Positions 1-7,471 of a stretch of DNA of 64,000 nt are shown in pieces. The notes below the pieces were generated by a model. That model had not been told where the DNA came from, did not search any database, and was given only the letters and a program-made list of their open reading frames with translations. Source of the stretch: Bacillus sp. CGMCC 1.16541 (GTDB lineage Bacteria > Bacillota > Bacilli > Bacillales > Bacillaceae_H); contig NZ_QFRU01000018.1 in the NCBI RefSeq assembly GCF_003184905.1, forward strand, positions 1-64,000. Direction: 5' to 3'. A program made the position numbers and the translations under genes. The stretch's first letter is position 1; each line of letters starts with the position of its first letter.

Positions 1-119
1 CCCATAAGCACCCAGATTTTTATTTTTTAATCTGTCTACTTATAGGGGAGCATATCAGAATCATAGGGGTTTATTTTTTGTGGATTTTGCTAAATGAATA
101 CAACAAAGGAGTAGGACGA

Positions 120-194
120 TTGATTGATTTTTTAAATAGGTGGTACCAATTAATAAGCCAAACATACATTAATAGAAAGAAAGCGCTTTCTTAA
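120..194 (+). CDS. possible 24-residue small protein
   Basis: A TTG-started reading frame of 24 codons lies 8 nt after an AAAGGAG ribosome site (105-111). The product would begin MIDFLNRWYQL and end in a basic stretch before TAA. Its stop overlaps the palindrome at 177-192 and it ends 23 nt before the DUF378 gene, so it could be a leader peptide or part of the same transcript. Only the ribosome site and the spacing support it; no family is recognised. Confidence 0.25.
   Translation: MIDFLNRWYQLISQTYINRKKALS
177..192. promoter_or_regulatory. cre-like 16-bp palindrome
   Basis: A perfect palindrome, AAGAAAGCGCTTTCTT, lies just upstream of the ribosome site of the DUF378 gene. Its AAAGCGCTTT centre resembles CcpA catabolite-response elements, but the outer TG/CA pair of the consensus is replaced. 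If functional it would sit in the 5' leader and could act as a roadblock. An unrelated palindrome cannot be excluded. Confidence 0.3.
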
Positions 195-217
195 GTTGGA
201 GTAAAAGGGGTATAACA

Positions 218-409
218 ATGAGATTTCTACCTGTATTTACAATGGTCTTATTAATTATTGGTGGTTTAAATTGGTTGTTTGTTGCACTTGATTTTAATCT
301 TGTTCAAGAGTTATTCGGATCCATGCCACAAGTTGTGACATTCGTTTACTGGTTAGTTGGATTATCTGCTATTTATCAACTATACACTCAATTTTTAAAA
401 GGGAGATAA
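218..409 (+). CDS. DUF378 family small membrane protein (YuzA-like)
   Basis: A 63-residue protein with two hydrophobic segments (about residues 4-25 and 38-57). The first helix carries the family signature GGLNWLFVA, a Gly-Leu-Asn-Trp motif typical of DUF378 proteins such as Bacillus YuzA. A GGGG ribosome site lies before the ATG. The function of the family is unknown; location in the cytoplasmic membrane is inferred from the two helices. The gene ends directly before a MITE-like repeat whose hairpin can act as its terminator, and it has a cre-like palindrome upstream, so carbon control is possible but not shown. Confidence 0.8.
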   Translation: MRFLPVFTMVLLIIGGLNWLFVALDFNLVQELFGSMPQVVTFVYWLVGLSAIYQLYTQFLKGR

Positions 410-422
410 AGAATAAGAAAGC

Positions 423-556
423 TGGGACATAAGTCTTTCAGTTGGTAATAGATCCGAACTATTGTAAGTTAAATCTTCTTGCTAGTTCGGATCTTTTTTT
501 TGATTAAAAAAGTTTAAAAGAATAGTGAAATGGAGCGTAGGACACTCGACTCCTGC
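423..556 (+). repeat. truncated MITE-like repeat (TGGGACATAA family)
   Basis: It starts with the terminal motif TGGGACATAA, continues through the terminator-like hairpin and the segment TTTAAAAGAATAGTG followed by the GGAGCGTAGGACACTCGA stretch, and then stops matching the full copies after ACTCCTGC. The right inverted repeat is missing, so this is a decayed copy of the element seen complete at 23330-23630. It fills most of the 317-bp gap before the kinase-like gene; the remainder holds only a possible promoter. Confidence 0.7.
450..501 (+). terminator. intrinsic terminator inside the MITE-like repeat
   Basis: A 12-bp stem, AGATCCGAACTA with TAGTTCGGATCT, is followed by a run of eight T. It follows the DUF378 gene and belongs to the repeat, so the mobile repeat has supplied the terminator. 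Confidence 0.75.
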
Positions 557-676
557 TCAAGCAGCGCACTGCATATCCTATAGACTTGAGTAAATCAATC
601 ACTTTCTACTACTTGTGCTTGTTAACTAGCAAAAAAGTTTATAAAAACAGCCTATGATCAACAAATATTCTTTTCA

Positions 677-705
677 TTTACTATCAATATACGTTAAAGT
701 ATACA
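677..705 (+). promoter_or_regulatory. possible sigma-A promoter of the kinase-like gene
   Basis: TTTACT and TATACA are separated by 17 bp, and the -10 end is 21 bp before the GTG start. The match is weak at -35. No other feature was seen between the repeat end (556) and here. Confidence 0.35.
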
Positions 706-726
706 TAATAGTTTTTAAGAGATGAA

Positions 727-1395
727 GTGAAGTTTATGGAAAAAGAGTTATTTCATGAATTAGTAAAAGAAACTTTATTACCGTATTTGCAAATTTCAAG
801 TGATCGTTTACATGAGCCAGTCGTTGTGACAAATACACCTCAGTACTGGAAATGCATTGGTGTAGGGAATTATGCTGCTGTATTTGAACATCAAGACTAT
901 GAAAATTGGGTTGTGAAAGTATATAGTAGAGAGCCTCAGCAAATTAAGCAAGAAGTAAAGGTGTATAAGCAGCTTGGTATTCATCCTGCTTATTCCGAAT
1001 TAATTGGATATGGTGAAAATTATTTGATTTTGAAAAAGTTAAAAGGTGTAACGTTGTATGAAGCCGTGCATCAAGGCATTCCAATTCCTGAGCAGGTGAT
1101 TAAAGATGTAAGTGAAGCGTTAGATTATGCGAGAAAACGTGGATTGAATCCGTTTGATATTCATGGGAAAAATGTGATGATGAAAGAAAACAGAGGATAC
1201 GTTGTTGATGTATCTGACTTTTATAAGTCGGGAATTGATCGAAAATGGCGCGACTTAGTAAAAGCTTACTATAAAGTTTATGTACCATTTTTTTATAAAT
1301 ATAATATTCGAATTCCTTACTTTTTATTAAACGGTGTTAGACGGGGGTATCGTTTATATCGCACTATCAAACGGAAAAAGAATGTACACAAATAA
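727..1395 (+). CDS. small protein-kinase-like protein (YrzF type)
   Basis: A 222-residue protein resembling the compact serine/threonine kinase-like proteins of Bacillus (YrzF and relatives). Visible kinase elements are a glycine-containing loop (GVGNYAAVF), a VVKVYS segment with the ATP-site lysine, a hinge-like ILKKLKG, a catalytic-loop-like FDIHGKNVMM (with His-Gly-Lys-Asn where HRD-x-K-x-x-N is usual) and VVDVSDFYKSG in place of DFG. The departures from HRD and DFG mean that activity is uncertain. The start could be GTG 727 or the in-frame ATG at 736; neither has a strong ribosome site. It is a single-gene unit between its own promoter and a terminator. Confidence 0.7.
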   Translation: MKFMEKELFHELVKETLLPYLQISSDRLHEPVVVTNTPQYWKCIGVGNYAAVFEHQDYENWVVKVYSREPQQIKQEVKVYKQLGIHPAYSELIGYGENYLILKKLKGVTLYEAVHQGIPIPEQVIKDVSEALDYARKRGLNPFDIHGKNVMMKENRGYVVDVSDFYKSGIDRKWRDLVKAYYKVYVPFFYKYNIRIPYFLLNGVRRGYRLYRTIKRKKNVHK

Positions 1396-1435
1396 ACCGG
1401 TTCGCTCATTTCATCATGAGGAACCGGTTTATGTT
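1394..1435 (+). terminator. hairpin after the kinase-like gene
   Basis: AAACCGGTTC (1394-1403) pairs perfectly with GAACCGGTTT (1421-1430). The T tract after it is short, but the stem is strong and begins at the stop codon. Confidence 0.6.
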
Positions 1436-1448
1436 TGGTTGAACAGCA

Positions 1449-1721
1449 TTATACACATCTAAATAACTGCATCTCCTTTAAGATAGGTTTTAATCGAAAC
1501 ATAACGGTTGTGTACATTTCATGTTTATAGACAGATGTTAGTGCGCGGTTTAATTGAGAAGAGATAAAGAAGAGATCAATTTGTTTTTGAATGTAACGGT
1601 GTATTTGTCCATGATAAAACAGTTTCTTCTCTTGAATGTTAGTTTTAACCTCTTCGACGAGAGAGAACGTAAATTGTAAGATTGAGTGATCAAACGTACC
1701 ACAATATTCTTCTACGGTCAT
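1449..1721 (-). CDS. hypothetical 90-residue protein
   Basis: A small protein beginning MTVEEYCGTF. The ATG at 1721 was chosen because an AAAGGAGG site lies 7 nt before it, although the frame stays open further upstream to 1820. The sequence is helical and mixed-charge with no signal peptide or membrane segment, and contains the stretch HGQIHRYIQKQIDLFFI followed by SSQLNRAL. It has the general look of small Bacillus regulatory adaptors, but I do not recognise the family. It lies downstream of ugtP in the same direction, with a terminator between them. Confidence 0.65.
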   Translation of the reverse strand: MTVEEYCGTFDHSILQFTFSLVEEVKTNIQEKKLFYHGQIHRYIQKQIDLFFISSQLNRALTSVYKHEMYTTVMFRLKPILKEMQLFRCV

Positions 1722-1837
1722 AGTTGTACCTCCTTTATTTGTCAAGATGTTTAAGTGATATTTTACATTATCTTTACAATATTTTAATATAAGATTCAAA
1801 AAAAGCAATAGACATGACAAAAAAAGACAAAATAAAT

Positions 1838-1877
1838 AGGTGATGTCAAGCTCAAAGTGTCTCGCTTTACATCACCT
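1838..1877 (-). terminator. terminator of ugtP
   Basis: AGGTGATGT and ACATCACCT form a 9-bp stem. On the minus strand it follows the ugtP stop codon and leads into a T-rich tract. Confidence 0.55.
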
Positions 1878-1942
1878 TTCGCATTTTTTGCATATTCATC
1901 CTCGTTTGGATGATGAGGATGTGTGTCCAATCTACATTTAGT

Positions 1943-3085
1943 TTATCTAGACTGTGCTGATAAAAAGTGACGGTTATGCACGGTTTCCATAATATCTTGA
2001 ATAATCGTAGTCGACGCATGTTGTTGATGGATACGTTGAATAGCTTGTTTCATTGTTTGAAGCATGTGTTCACTTTGAAATAAAAATGATATGGCTTGAT
2101 ATACTTCTTCTGTTCGATGAGTAATAATAGCTGCTCCTTGTTGTTTAAAGAAGAGAGCGTTTGCCTTTTCTTGTCCTGGTGTCGGTTTGTAAAGAATAAG
2201 TGGAACCCCAATGGCTGAAGCTTCTGTTAAGGTAATTCCTCCTGGCTTTGTAATCATGAGTGAGGCAAGTCGATACAGCTCATCCACTTGTTCAACATAG
2301 CCGAAAACGTGTAAGTGAGTTGGAAATGATTGTTGAAGAACGTCGAGCTCTGCTTTTAATTCTCGATTTTTACCACATACGACAATAAGCTGACAGTCCT
2401 CGTTATGTAAAAGCATGCTACATAGCTTTTTTATGTTTTTTAGCACACCCAATGCACCGGCCATAATGAGAACCACTTTCTTTTCAGTATCGATGTTATA
2501 TTTTTTTCTCAAATCGTTTGAGGCAGGTTGTTCAAACGATGCGCGAATGGGGATACCAGATACAACTACTGAATGGTGAGGAATATTCAAAGCGTGTAGC
2601 CTTTCTTTTACATGAGGAGACGCCACATAATATTTATCAATTTCGTGTTGTACCCACGTGTTATGAACACAATAATCTGTAATAATGTTAACGATTGGAA
2701 TTGAAATGCCGGTTTTACGACGAAGAGCGGATACCGCTAAAACTGGAAATGTATTAATAATGACATCGGGTTGTTCCGTATCAATTAGATAACTCAGACG
2801 CTTTTGACCGATTTTTGTCACCCAATTAGCGACCTTTTTATTACATACTTTATCAAAGCCATGATAGCAAAAGGAATAAAAGGGTTTGCCTAAAGGTGTG
2901 TAACTTTTTAAGTACATTGATTCTGAAATTGATGTCAGGGTAGGGTAAGATTCTGAATAAATACTAGAGACAACAACATCCGCGTATTTATGATTTAGAA
3001 GCTCCTGCACTAAAGCTTTTGCGACTTGCACATGTCCATTTCCATACTCTGCTGTTAGTAATAAAAACTTTGGATGTTTCCTCAA
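1943..3085 (-). CDS. ugtP: processive diacylglycerol beta-glucosyltransferase
   Basis: A 380-residue GT28/MGDG-synthase-type enzyme that transfers glucose from UDP-glucose to diacylglycerol, making the glycolipid anchor of lipoteichoic acid at the inner membrane face. The N-terminal TAEYGNGHVQVAKAL motif, YLKSYTPLGKPFY, PDVIINTFP and the IVNIITDYCVH segment match UgtP closely, and the C-terminal MITKPGGITLTEASA is the sugar-nucleotide site. Length equals that of B. subtilis UgtP (382). The start is TTG at 3085, eight nt after AGGTGAT. In Bacillus UgtP also acts as a nutrient-dependent division inhibitor; that role is family knowledge only. It is monocistronic. Confidence 0.93.
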   Translation of the reverse strand: MRKHPKFLLLTAEYGNGHVQVAKALVQELLNHKYADVVVSSIYSESYPTLTSISESMYLKSYTPLGKPFYSFCYHGFDKVCNKKVANWVTKIGQKRLSYLIDTEQPDVIINTFPVLAVSALRRKTGISIPIVNIITDYCVHNTWVQHEIDKYYVASPHVKERLHALNIPHHSVVVSGIPIRASFEQPASNDLRKKYNIDTEKKVVLIMAGALGVLKNIKKLCSMLLHNEDCQLIVVCGKNRELKAELDVLQQSFPTHLHVFGYVEQVDELYRLASLMITKPGGITLTEASAIGVPLILYKPTPGQEKANALFFKQQGAAIITHRTEEVYQAISFLFQSEHMLQTMKQAIQRIHQQHASTTIIQDIMETVHNRHFLSAQSR

Positions 3086-3373
3086 CGCTCATCACCTCAT
3101 TGTGTATTTGGAATTCCTACTTGTTTCATTTTACTATGAGGGTTCTTTGTATAATGTAAAGCTTTTCTAAAGAATTTGTAAGAATGATGATAGGTGCCAA
3201 AAAGTCATTGTGTCACAGATTTGATAAAAATAGGCTGAGAGAGTGATAGAAAAAGAATAATAGAATGTAGTAAAATGATTGATGTAAGGTGATAAAGAAT
3301 CTTCATTGAAAATAGTTCGATTTGTGAATTCTTTATTTTTCGAATTGTTAGTTAATTGAAAGGAAGGGTGTTT

Positions 3374-4018
3374 GTGTTTACATCCGTAATAGAGCAAAAT
3401 TTATTTGAACATAAAGGGTCTAAAATTGTCATTGGTGACCAGGAGATAAAAGTCGTCGCTCGATATGAGCAACCGTTAATTGTTGTCCTTGATGAGGTGC
3501 TGACACATGAAGAGTGTGATACATTAGTGACGTTATCAAAAGATCGATTAAAGAGATCAAGAATAGGGGCAACAAGGGATATAAATGACATTCGCACAAG
3601 TAGTAGTATGTTTTTTGATGAAGATGAAAACGAATTCATACGAGATATCGAACAACGCATTGCAGCGCTTATGTGTGTGCCGATCGAACATGGAGAGGGA
3701 ATTCAAATCCTTCATTACGAGCCAGCGCAACAATTTAAAGCGCATCATGACTACTTTGTACAAGGAAGTAGAGCTGCAGCGAATAATCGAATTAGTACAC
3801 TCATCATGTACTTAAATGATGTGGAAGAAGGGGGCGAAACACTCTTTCCAAACTTGAATCTCTCCATTTCACCTCGAAAAGGCATGGCAGTGTACTTCGA
3901 ATACTTTTACAATAATCCTTTGTTAAACGAACAAACACTTCATGCAGGCACACCTGTTAGTCAAGGTGAAAAGTGGGTGGCGACGCAATGGATGAGACGA
4001 AAGCCATATCGCTTGTAA
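3374..4018 (+). CDS. prolyl 4-hydroxylase, 2-oxoglutarate/Fe(II) dioxygenase
   Basis: A 214-residue non-haem iron oxygenase that closely resembles Bacillus anthracis prolyl 4-hydroxylase. It hydroxylates peptidyl proline using 2-oxoglutarate and O2. The iron triad is visible as HHD (His124, Asp126) and HAGTP (His190), with the 2-oxoglutarate-binding Lys200 in GEKW. RISTLIMYLNDVEEGGET and RKGMAVYFEYFYNN are the core strands. The start is taken as GTG 3374 because AAAGGAAGG lies 6 nt before it; an upstream in-frame TTG at 3356 has no ribosome site. The B. anthracis enzyme acts on collagen-like sequences, but no Gly-X-Y protein is encoded in this window, so the substrate is open. Confidence 0.88.
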   Translation: MFTSVIEQNLFEHKGSKIVIGDQEIKVVARYEQPLIVVLDEVLTHEECDTLVTLSKDRLKRSRIGATRDINDIRTSSSMFFDEDENEFIRDIEQRIAALMCVPIEHGEGIQILHYEPAQQFKAHHDYFVQGSRAAANNRISTLIMYLNDVEEGGETLFPNLNLSISPRKGMAVYFEYFYNNPLLNEQTLHAGTPVSQGEKWVATQWMRRKPYRL

Positions 4019-4028
4019 AATAAATTAA

Positions 4029-4075
4029 AAAAAGAAAGGCACAAAGCATCAGGGCATGCTTTGTGCCTTTCTTTT
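4029..4075. terminator. bidirectional terminator
   Basis: AAAGAAAGGCACAAAGCAT pairs over 19 bp with its complement at 4056-4074, flanked by A and T runs. It serves the prolyl hydroxylase gene on the plus strand and the YczE-type gene on the minus strand. Confidence 0.9.
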
Positions 4076-4093
4076 TACATGTACAGCTATATA

Positions 4094-4711
4094 CTAAGAG
4101 ATTGCTTTTTTGGGAACACGATGTTGCAATTTCTTTAATAATTGCTCAAAGAACGGGAAAGAGTATTGTACGACGAGCCCAAGTGTTAATGTAACAATAA
4201 TCGTTCCAATTCCAATTGCTCCTTGAAACAAAAATGCTAGCGTTAAAGCGAACCCTTCACTCATAATTCGAGACGTACGTAAATTTAATCCAAATCGCTT
4301 ATGAATCGCTACCATTAATGTATCCATCGGACTTGCGGGAAACTTCGCTTGTAAGTATATGGCAATCCCAACACCCATTGTTAAAATACCAGTGACAAGG
4401 GAGACAATTTGTAAAGCTAATACGTTTGAAGATTGAACAATAGCTAACCAAAAATCAATTAACGCACCAATGAGCAAAATACTTCCTGCAGCTAGAAACT
4501 CTGGTCGTTTTTTTAATAAAAATGAGTTAATAAAAATTAAAACAATTCCATTTATAAAAACAAATGTTCCAACAGATAAACCAAACATTTGTGATTCACC
4601 AACTGCTAATGCATCCCAAGATGATGCGCCTAAATTTGATTTTATAATAAGCGCTACACCAAGCGTTAAAAGCAATAAACCAATTGAGAAAAATAATACT
4701 CGTTCTTTCAT
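4094..4711 (-). CDS. YczE/YyaS/YitT-type integral membrane protein
   Basis: A 205-residue protein with about five membrane helices (near residues 5-23, 45-67, 73-93, 104-124 and 155-180). It carries the family features KSNLGASSWDAL after helix 1 and the second-half repeat KFPASPMDTLMVAI, where the S/P-x-D-x-L motif is diagnostic. The family is common in Firmicutes; YczE affects surfactin regulation in B. subtilis, but the molecular function is unknown. AAGGAGAT lies 8 nt before the ATG. It is a single-gene unit. Confidence 0.8.
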   Translation of the reverse strand: MKERVLFFSIGLLLLTLGVALIIKSNLGASSWDALAVGESQMFGLSVGTFVFINGIVLIFINSFLLKKRPEFLAAGSILLIGALIDFWLAIVQSSNVLALQIVSLVTGILTMGVGIAIYLQAKFPASPMDTLMVAIHKRFGLNLRTSRIMSEGFALTLAFLFQGAIGIGTIIVTLTLGLVVQYSFPFFEQLLKKLQHRVPKKAIS

Positions 4712-4904
4712 TCACGATCTCCTTATCTCTATTTATAGTGGTCGGTCGTCAGACCTCTTTAAACCGCTTACATATGAAATCATACTGAATGCTGAGCATA
4801 AAAGCAAGATGAAATAACTGTTAGTGAAAAAGTTTTGTTTAAAGGTTATTTTTTCGGGAATTAAACAAGCAACAACTTACAATCATTCACAGGAGGAGAT
4901 TAAT

Positions 4905-5423
4905 ATGACACAAGTAAAAGTGCGTGAAGAGAAAAGTAGTAAACTTGTAAAAGGAATCGTGATCGGTGGTATTGTTGGAGGAGTCATTTCATTGTTAGAC
5001 ACGACAACGAGAAACCAAGTGAAAAATACTGCAGTAGATTTAAAAGAGTCATCAAAAGAAATCTTTGATGAAGTAAGAGAAAATCCAGGCGAAGTGAAAA
5101 ACCAGATGATTACTCAGTTTACAAGTGCATCAGAAACATTAAAAAATGCGATTAATGATGCACAAAAACTGTACCAACGTATTAACAATGATGTGTTCGG
5201 AAAAGTAAACGACGTTGTAGAAATAACGAATGAGACTTTATCAACTGCGAAGCAAGCAACAGAAGAACTGAGTGAAATTGGTTCAAAAGTAAAAGAAGCA
5301 GGAGCCGAATTAACAGAACCTCTTTCCGATGATGAAGGTGAAAAGAAGCAGAACTCATCATTAAATCAAGGTGCACCGCCACATGTAAAGAACTTAGCAG
5401 TGAAAGAGCATAGTTACTCGTAA
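4905..5423 (+). CDS. YtxH domain protein
   Basis: A 172-residue protein with one glycine-rich hydrophobic segment (residues about 18-34, GIVIGGIVGGVISLL) followed by a long amphipathic, coiled-coil-like helix with regular KNQ, SASETLKNAI and INDAQKLYQRI heptads. This is the layout of YtxH/YhaH general-stress proteins. A strong AGGAGGAG precedes the ATG. The C-terminus is acidic and then low-complexity (SDDEGEKKQNSS). I infer a membrane-attached structural or stress role. The gene is followed directly by a MITE-like repeat. Confidence 0.75.
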   Translation: MTQVKVREEKSSKLVKGIVIGGIVGGVISLLDTTTRNQVKNTAVDLKESSKEIFDEVRENPGEVKNQMITQFTSASETLKNAINDAQKLYQRINNDVFGKVNDVVEITNETLSTAKQATEELSEIGSKVKEAGAELTEPLSDDEGEKKQNSSLNQGAPPHVKNLAVKEHSYS

Positions 5424-5465
5424 ACGTAAAATAAGGCTGGGACATAAGTGTTTCAGTCGATAAGA

Positions 5466-5509
5466 AGAGGGTGTCCCAAAAGGTATAAACTTTTGGGCAC
5501 CCTCTTTTT
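5466..5509. terminator. hairpin at the left end of the IS
   Basis: AGAGGGTGTCCCAAAAG pairs with CTTTTGGGCACCCTCT, with one mismatched or bulged position, followed by five T. It would stop read-through both into and out of the IS and can also terminate the YtxH gene. Confidence 0.75.
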
Positions 5510-5539
5510 AGGTTAGCTTCTAAAATTAGTCCGTTGATT

Positions 5540-5650
5540 TCCGTTCCAGGCGCTTCGCTTTCCGCGGGGCTGGCGCTGAGCCTCCTCATCGCTTCGCTCT
5601 TGCGGGGTCTCACCTGACCAGCTGCGCCCGCAGGAGTCTTCGCGCCTTCC
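5540..5650 (+). repeat. GC-rich repeat core
   Basis: A block of markedly higher GC than its surroundings contains CTTTCCGCGGGG, GAGCCTCCTC, TGCGGGGTCTCA and CCCGCAGGAGTC. The same four islands in the same order occur in the MITE-like elements at 23400-23510 and, inverted, at 6870-6985. It lies between the IS hairpin and the transposase start. Confidence 0.6.
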
Positions 5651-5680
5651 GCTCCAATCAACTCAGCTTACGATATTTTC

Positions 5681-6680
5681 TTGTACAAAAATTATAACAC
5701 AAACCAGTTAACTCTTCCAATGGACATTCAAGTTTTGATTCCTCAACAACACCTGTTCCGATTAATCGATTATACAGTTGACCAGATGAACCCCAATCTT
5801 TTTTTATCTCTGTATCCTGGTGGAGGCCGCCCGCCTTACCATCCTCAAATGATGTTAAAAGTCATTCTCTATTGGGGAGAGAAACAGCTTTTCCAAAACG
5901 GATACCGATGCCACCTTCATGCGAATGAAAGAGGACCACATGATGAATGGCAAGTTGAAGCCCGGATACAATGTTCAAATTGGCACGGAAAATCAGTTCA
6001 TCACCAACTTCAGCCTGCATCAACGGGCGGGGGACCTTGGCTGTTTGATTCCCCATTTGGATCTCTTGGAACAATATAACCGCCCGAAGCCAAAGGCCGT
6101 TATTGCCGACTCTGGTTATGGAAGTGAAGAAAACTATGCATATTGTGAAGAACGAGAAATAGAAGCGTACATTAAATACAATACTTTTGATAAAGAACAG
6201 ACAAAGGCATGGAAAGCACAAATTGGTCGTGTTGAAAATATGGAGTATGACGAAGAGCTCGATGAATGGATTTGTGTAAACGGAAAACGCCTGACTTTCC
6301 AGTATGAGAGTCAAAGAAAGTCCGATAACGGTTACGATTCCGTGAAGCGCACATACCGCTGTACCGATTGTATGAACTGTCCGTTCCAAACAACCTGTGC
6401 CAAAGACAAAGATACAAAAATCGTACAGGTCTCAGTGAGAAACCACCAACAACGAAAAGAAGTTCGTGAACGCTTGGCCACGGAAGAAGGAAGCAAAAGA
6501 TACAGGCAGCGAAAAATAGATGTAGAGCCTGTGTTTGGACAGATTAAGCACAATCGAGCGTTTAAGAGATTTGGGTTAAGAGGCCTATCCAAAAATACCA
6601 CGGATTGGGGTCTTATTTGCGCTGCACACAATTTACTGAAGTGGGCAGCCAACAAAGAAAGCGAACAAAAATTAGTGTAA
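5681..6680 (+). pseudogene. IS1182-family transposase with internal deletion
   Basis: The N-terminal piece (from TTG 5681) reads YKNYNTNQLTLPMDIQVLIP and continues to YHPQMMLKVILY, the usual start of IS1182 transposases. Directly after VILY the reading shifts: the bases then encode RNSFSKTDTDATFMRMKEDH in another frame, a segment that normally lies well over a hundred residues downstream. The C-terminal piece (ATG 5919 to 6680, 253 residues) is open and carries GYNVQIGTENQFI, AVIADSGYGSEENY, a CTDCMNCPFQTTC zinc-like cluster and DVEPVFGQIKHNRAFKRF with the final DDE-type Glu. The first catalytic Asp region is deleted, so no active enzyme is expected. Confidence 0.85.
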
Positions 6681-6754
6681 TGAAGGGAAGGAATATCCCT
6701 CTTTCCCTTATAAACCCATCAAACCAAAACCCAGAAACTGGATGAAAAGTAAAA

Positions 6755-6807
6755 GAGGCGACTCTCAGATCGAATTTATTCAACCTTTTGAGTCAGCCTC
6801 ATTTTTT
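6755..6807 (+). terminator. hairpin after the transposase
   Basis: GAGGCGACTC and GAGTCAGCCTC form an imperfect stem followed by six T, 75 bp after the transposase stop. It probably marks the 3' end of the IS transcript. Confidence 0.5.
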
Positions 6808-6840
6808 GATTAAAAAACCCTCATTTTTTGATTAAAAAAC
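6797..6840. repeat. 22-bp perfect tandem duplication
   Basis: The 22-bp sequence starting CCTCATTTTTTGATT occurs twice head to tail (6797-6818 and 6819-6840) exactly where the IS meets the right part of the MITE-like repeat. It looks like replication slippage or an insertion-associated duplication. Confidence 0.85.
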
Positions 6841-7070
6841 CAGTTTAAAAGAATAGTGGAATGGAGCGTAGGACACTCGACTCCTGCAGGAAATAGAGGA
6901 AAGGCTGAGACCCCGCAGGAACGAGGAGGCTCAGGTTCCTCCCCGCGGAAAGCGGGTGGCTGAAGCGAAATGGAACGAACTTGTTGTTGTAACATAACGA
7001 TGACAGAAACGTTATTGTTCGTTTTTGAGAAGGCATCATTTCGTTATGTCCCACTCTCATTTTATCCTAG

Positions 7071-7307
7071 CTATTTGATGAGTCGTAATGTACAAAAGTG
7101 TAAAATCCATAATAAGCAAAAGTTAATCATAAATCCGATTGGTAAAAGAATAGGTTTCGTTAACCAAATCAAATGTAAAAAACTGGTGAAGAATGCTACG
7201 ATCGCAAATTCTAGGTGTAGGAAGAAAGAAGAATTCGCTAACTCAAACAGTTCATCTAATACGGAATTTGTTTCATCAGTCATCTGCTTTTTAGAAAAAC
7301 GAACCAT
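7071..7307 (-). CDS. small hypothetical membrane protein
   Basis: A 78-residue protein. Its ATG lies 7 nt after a perfect AGGAGG site, which is the main reason to accept it. The first 25 residues are polar (MVRFSKKQMTDET), followed by two hydrophobic helices (about 28-47 and 52-74). No family is recognised. It is transcribed divergently from the BsuPI lipoprotein gene, and its 3' end lies 18 bp from the MITE-like repeat end, so the C-terminus may have been altered by that insertion. Confidence 0.6.
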   Translation of the reverse strand: MVRFSKKQMTDETNSVLDELFELANSSFFLHLEFAIVAFFTSFLHLIWLTKPILLPIGFMINFCLLWILHFCTLRLIK

Positions 7308-7471
7308 GCATTTTCCTCCTTTATTGTGATCATTATCTTCTCCTAGATAACAAGCTTTTAGCCAGTGGGAGTATTGTTAGTATATGAAAAATAACTGTTG
7401 TCTTATGTAACGTATTCACTTGAAATCCGTCATTATATAGAGAAAAGTATAAGATGAAGGAGGACGGCTAC

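Larger units (their letters stand above)
5464..6818 (+). mobile_element. IS1182-family insertion sequence remnant
   Basis: The element covers a terminator-like end hairpin containing GGGTGTCCCAAAAG, a GC-rich repeat, a disrupted transposase and a second hairpin after the transposase. Its exact ends cannot be fixed because no target-site duplication is obvious; the limits given are where similarity to the surrounding MITE-like repeat stops. Confidence 0.55.
5438..7053 (+). mobile_element. MITE-like element interrupted by an IS1182-type transposon
   Basis: The left end TGGGACATAA is at 5438-5447 and the matching inverted end TTATGTCCCA at 7044-7053. The left about 25 bp (to GTTTCAGTCGATAAG) and the right about 230 bp (from TTTTTTGATTAAAAAACC onward) line up with the complete copy at 23330-23630, in the opposite orientation. 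The DNA between is IS1182-like. I infer that the IS landed inside this copy and removed or replaced most of the internal hairpin. Confidence 0.65.

Noticed and set aside
3167-3397. Minus-strand 76-codon frame between ugtP and the prolyl hydroxylase gene
   Set aside because: It lacks a ribosome site, is A+T-rich and covers the likely promoter region of the hydroxylase gene.
5182-5661. Open frame on the minus strand across the YtxH gene end and the GC-rich repeat
   Set aside because: It runs through a coding gene on the other strand and through repeat DNA, with no ribosome site.
6810-7060. Short open frames on both strands in the MITE-like repeat, also seen at 23273-23573
   Set aside because: They follow the non-coding repeat sequence itself; the same frames appear with each copy and have no coding signature.
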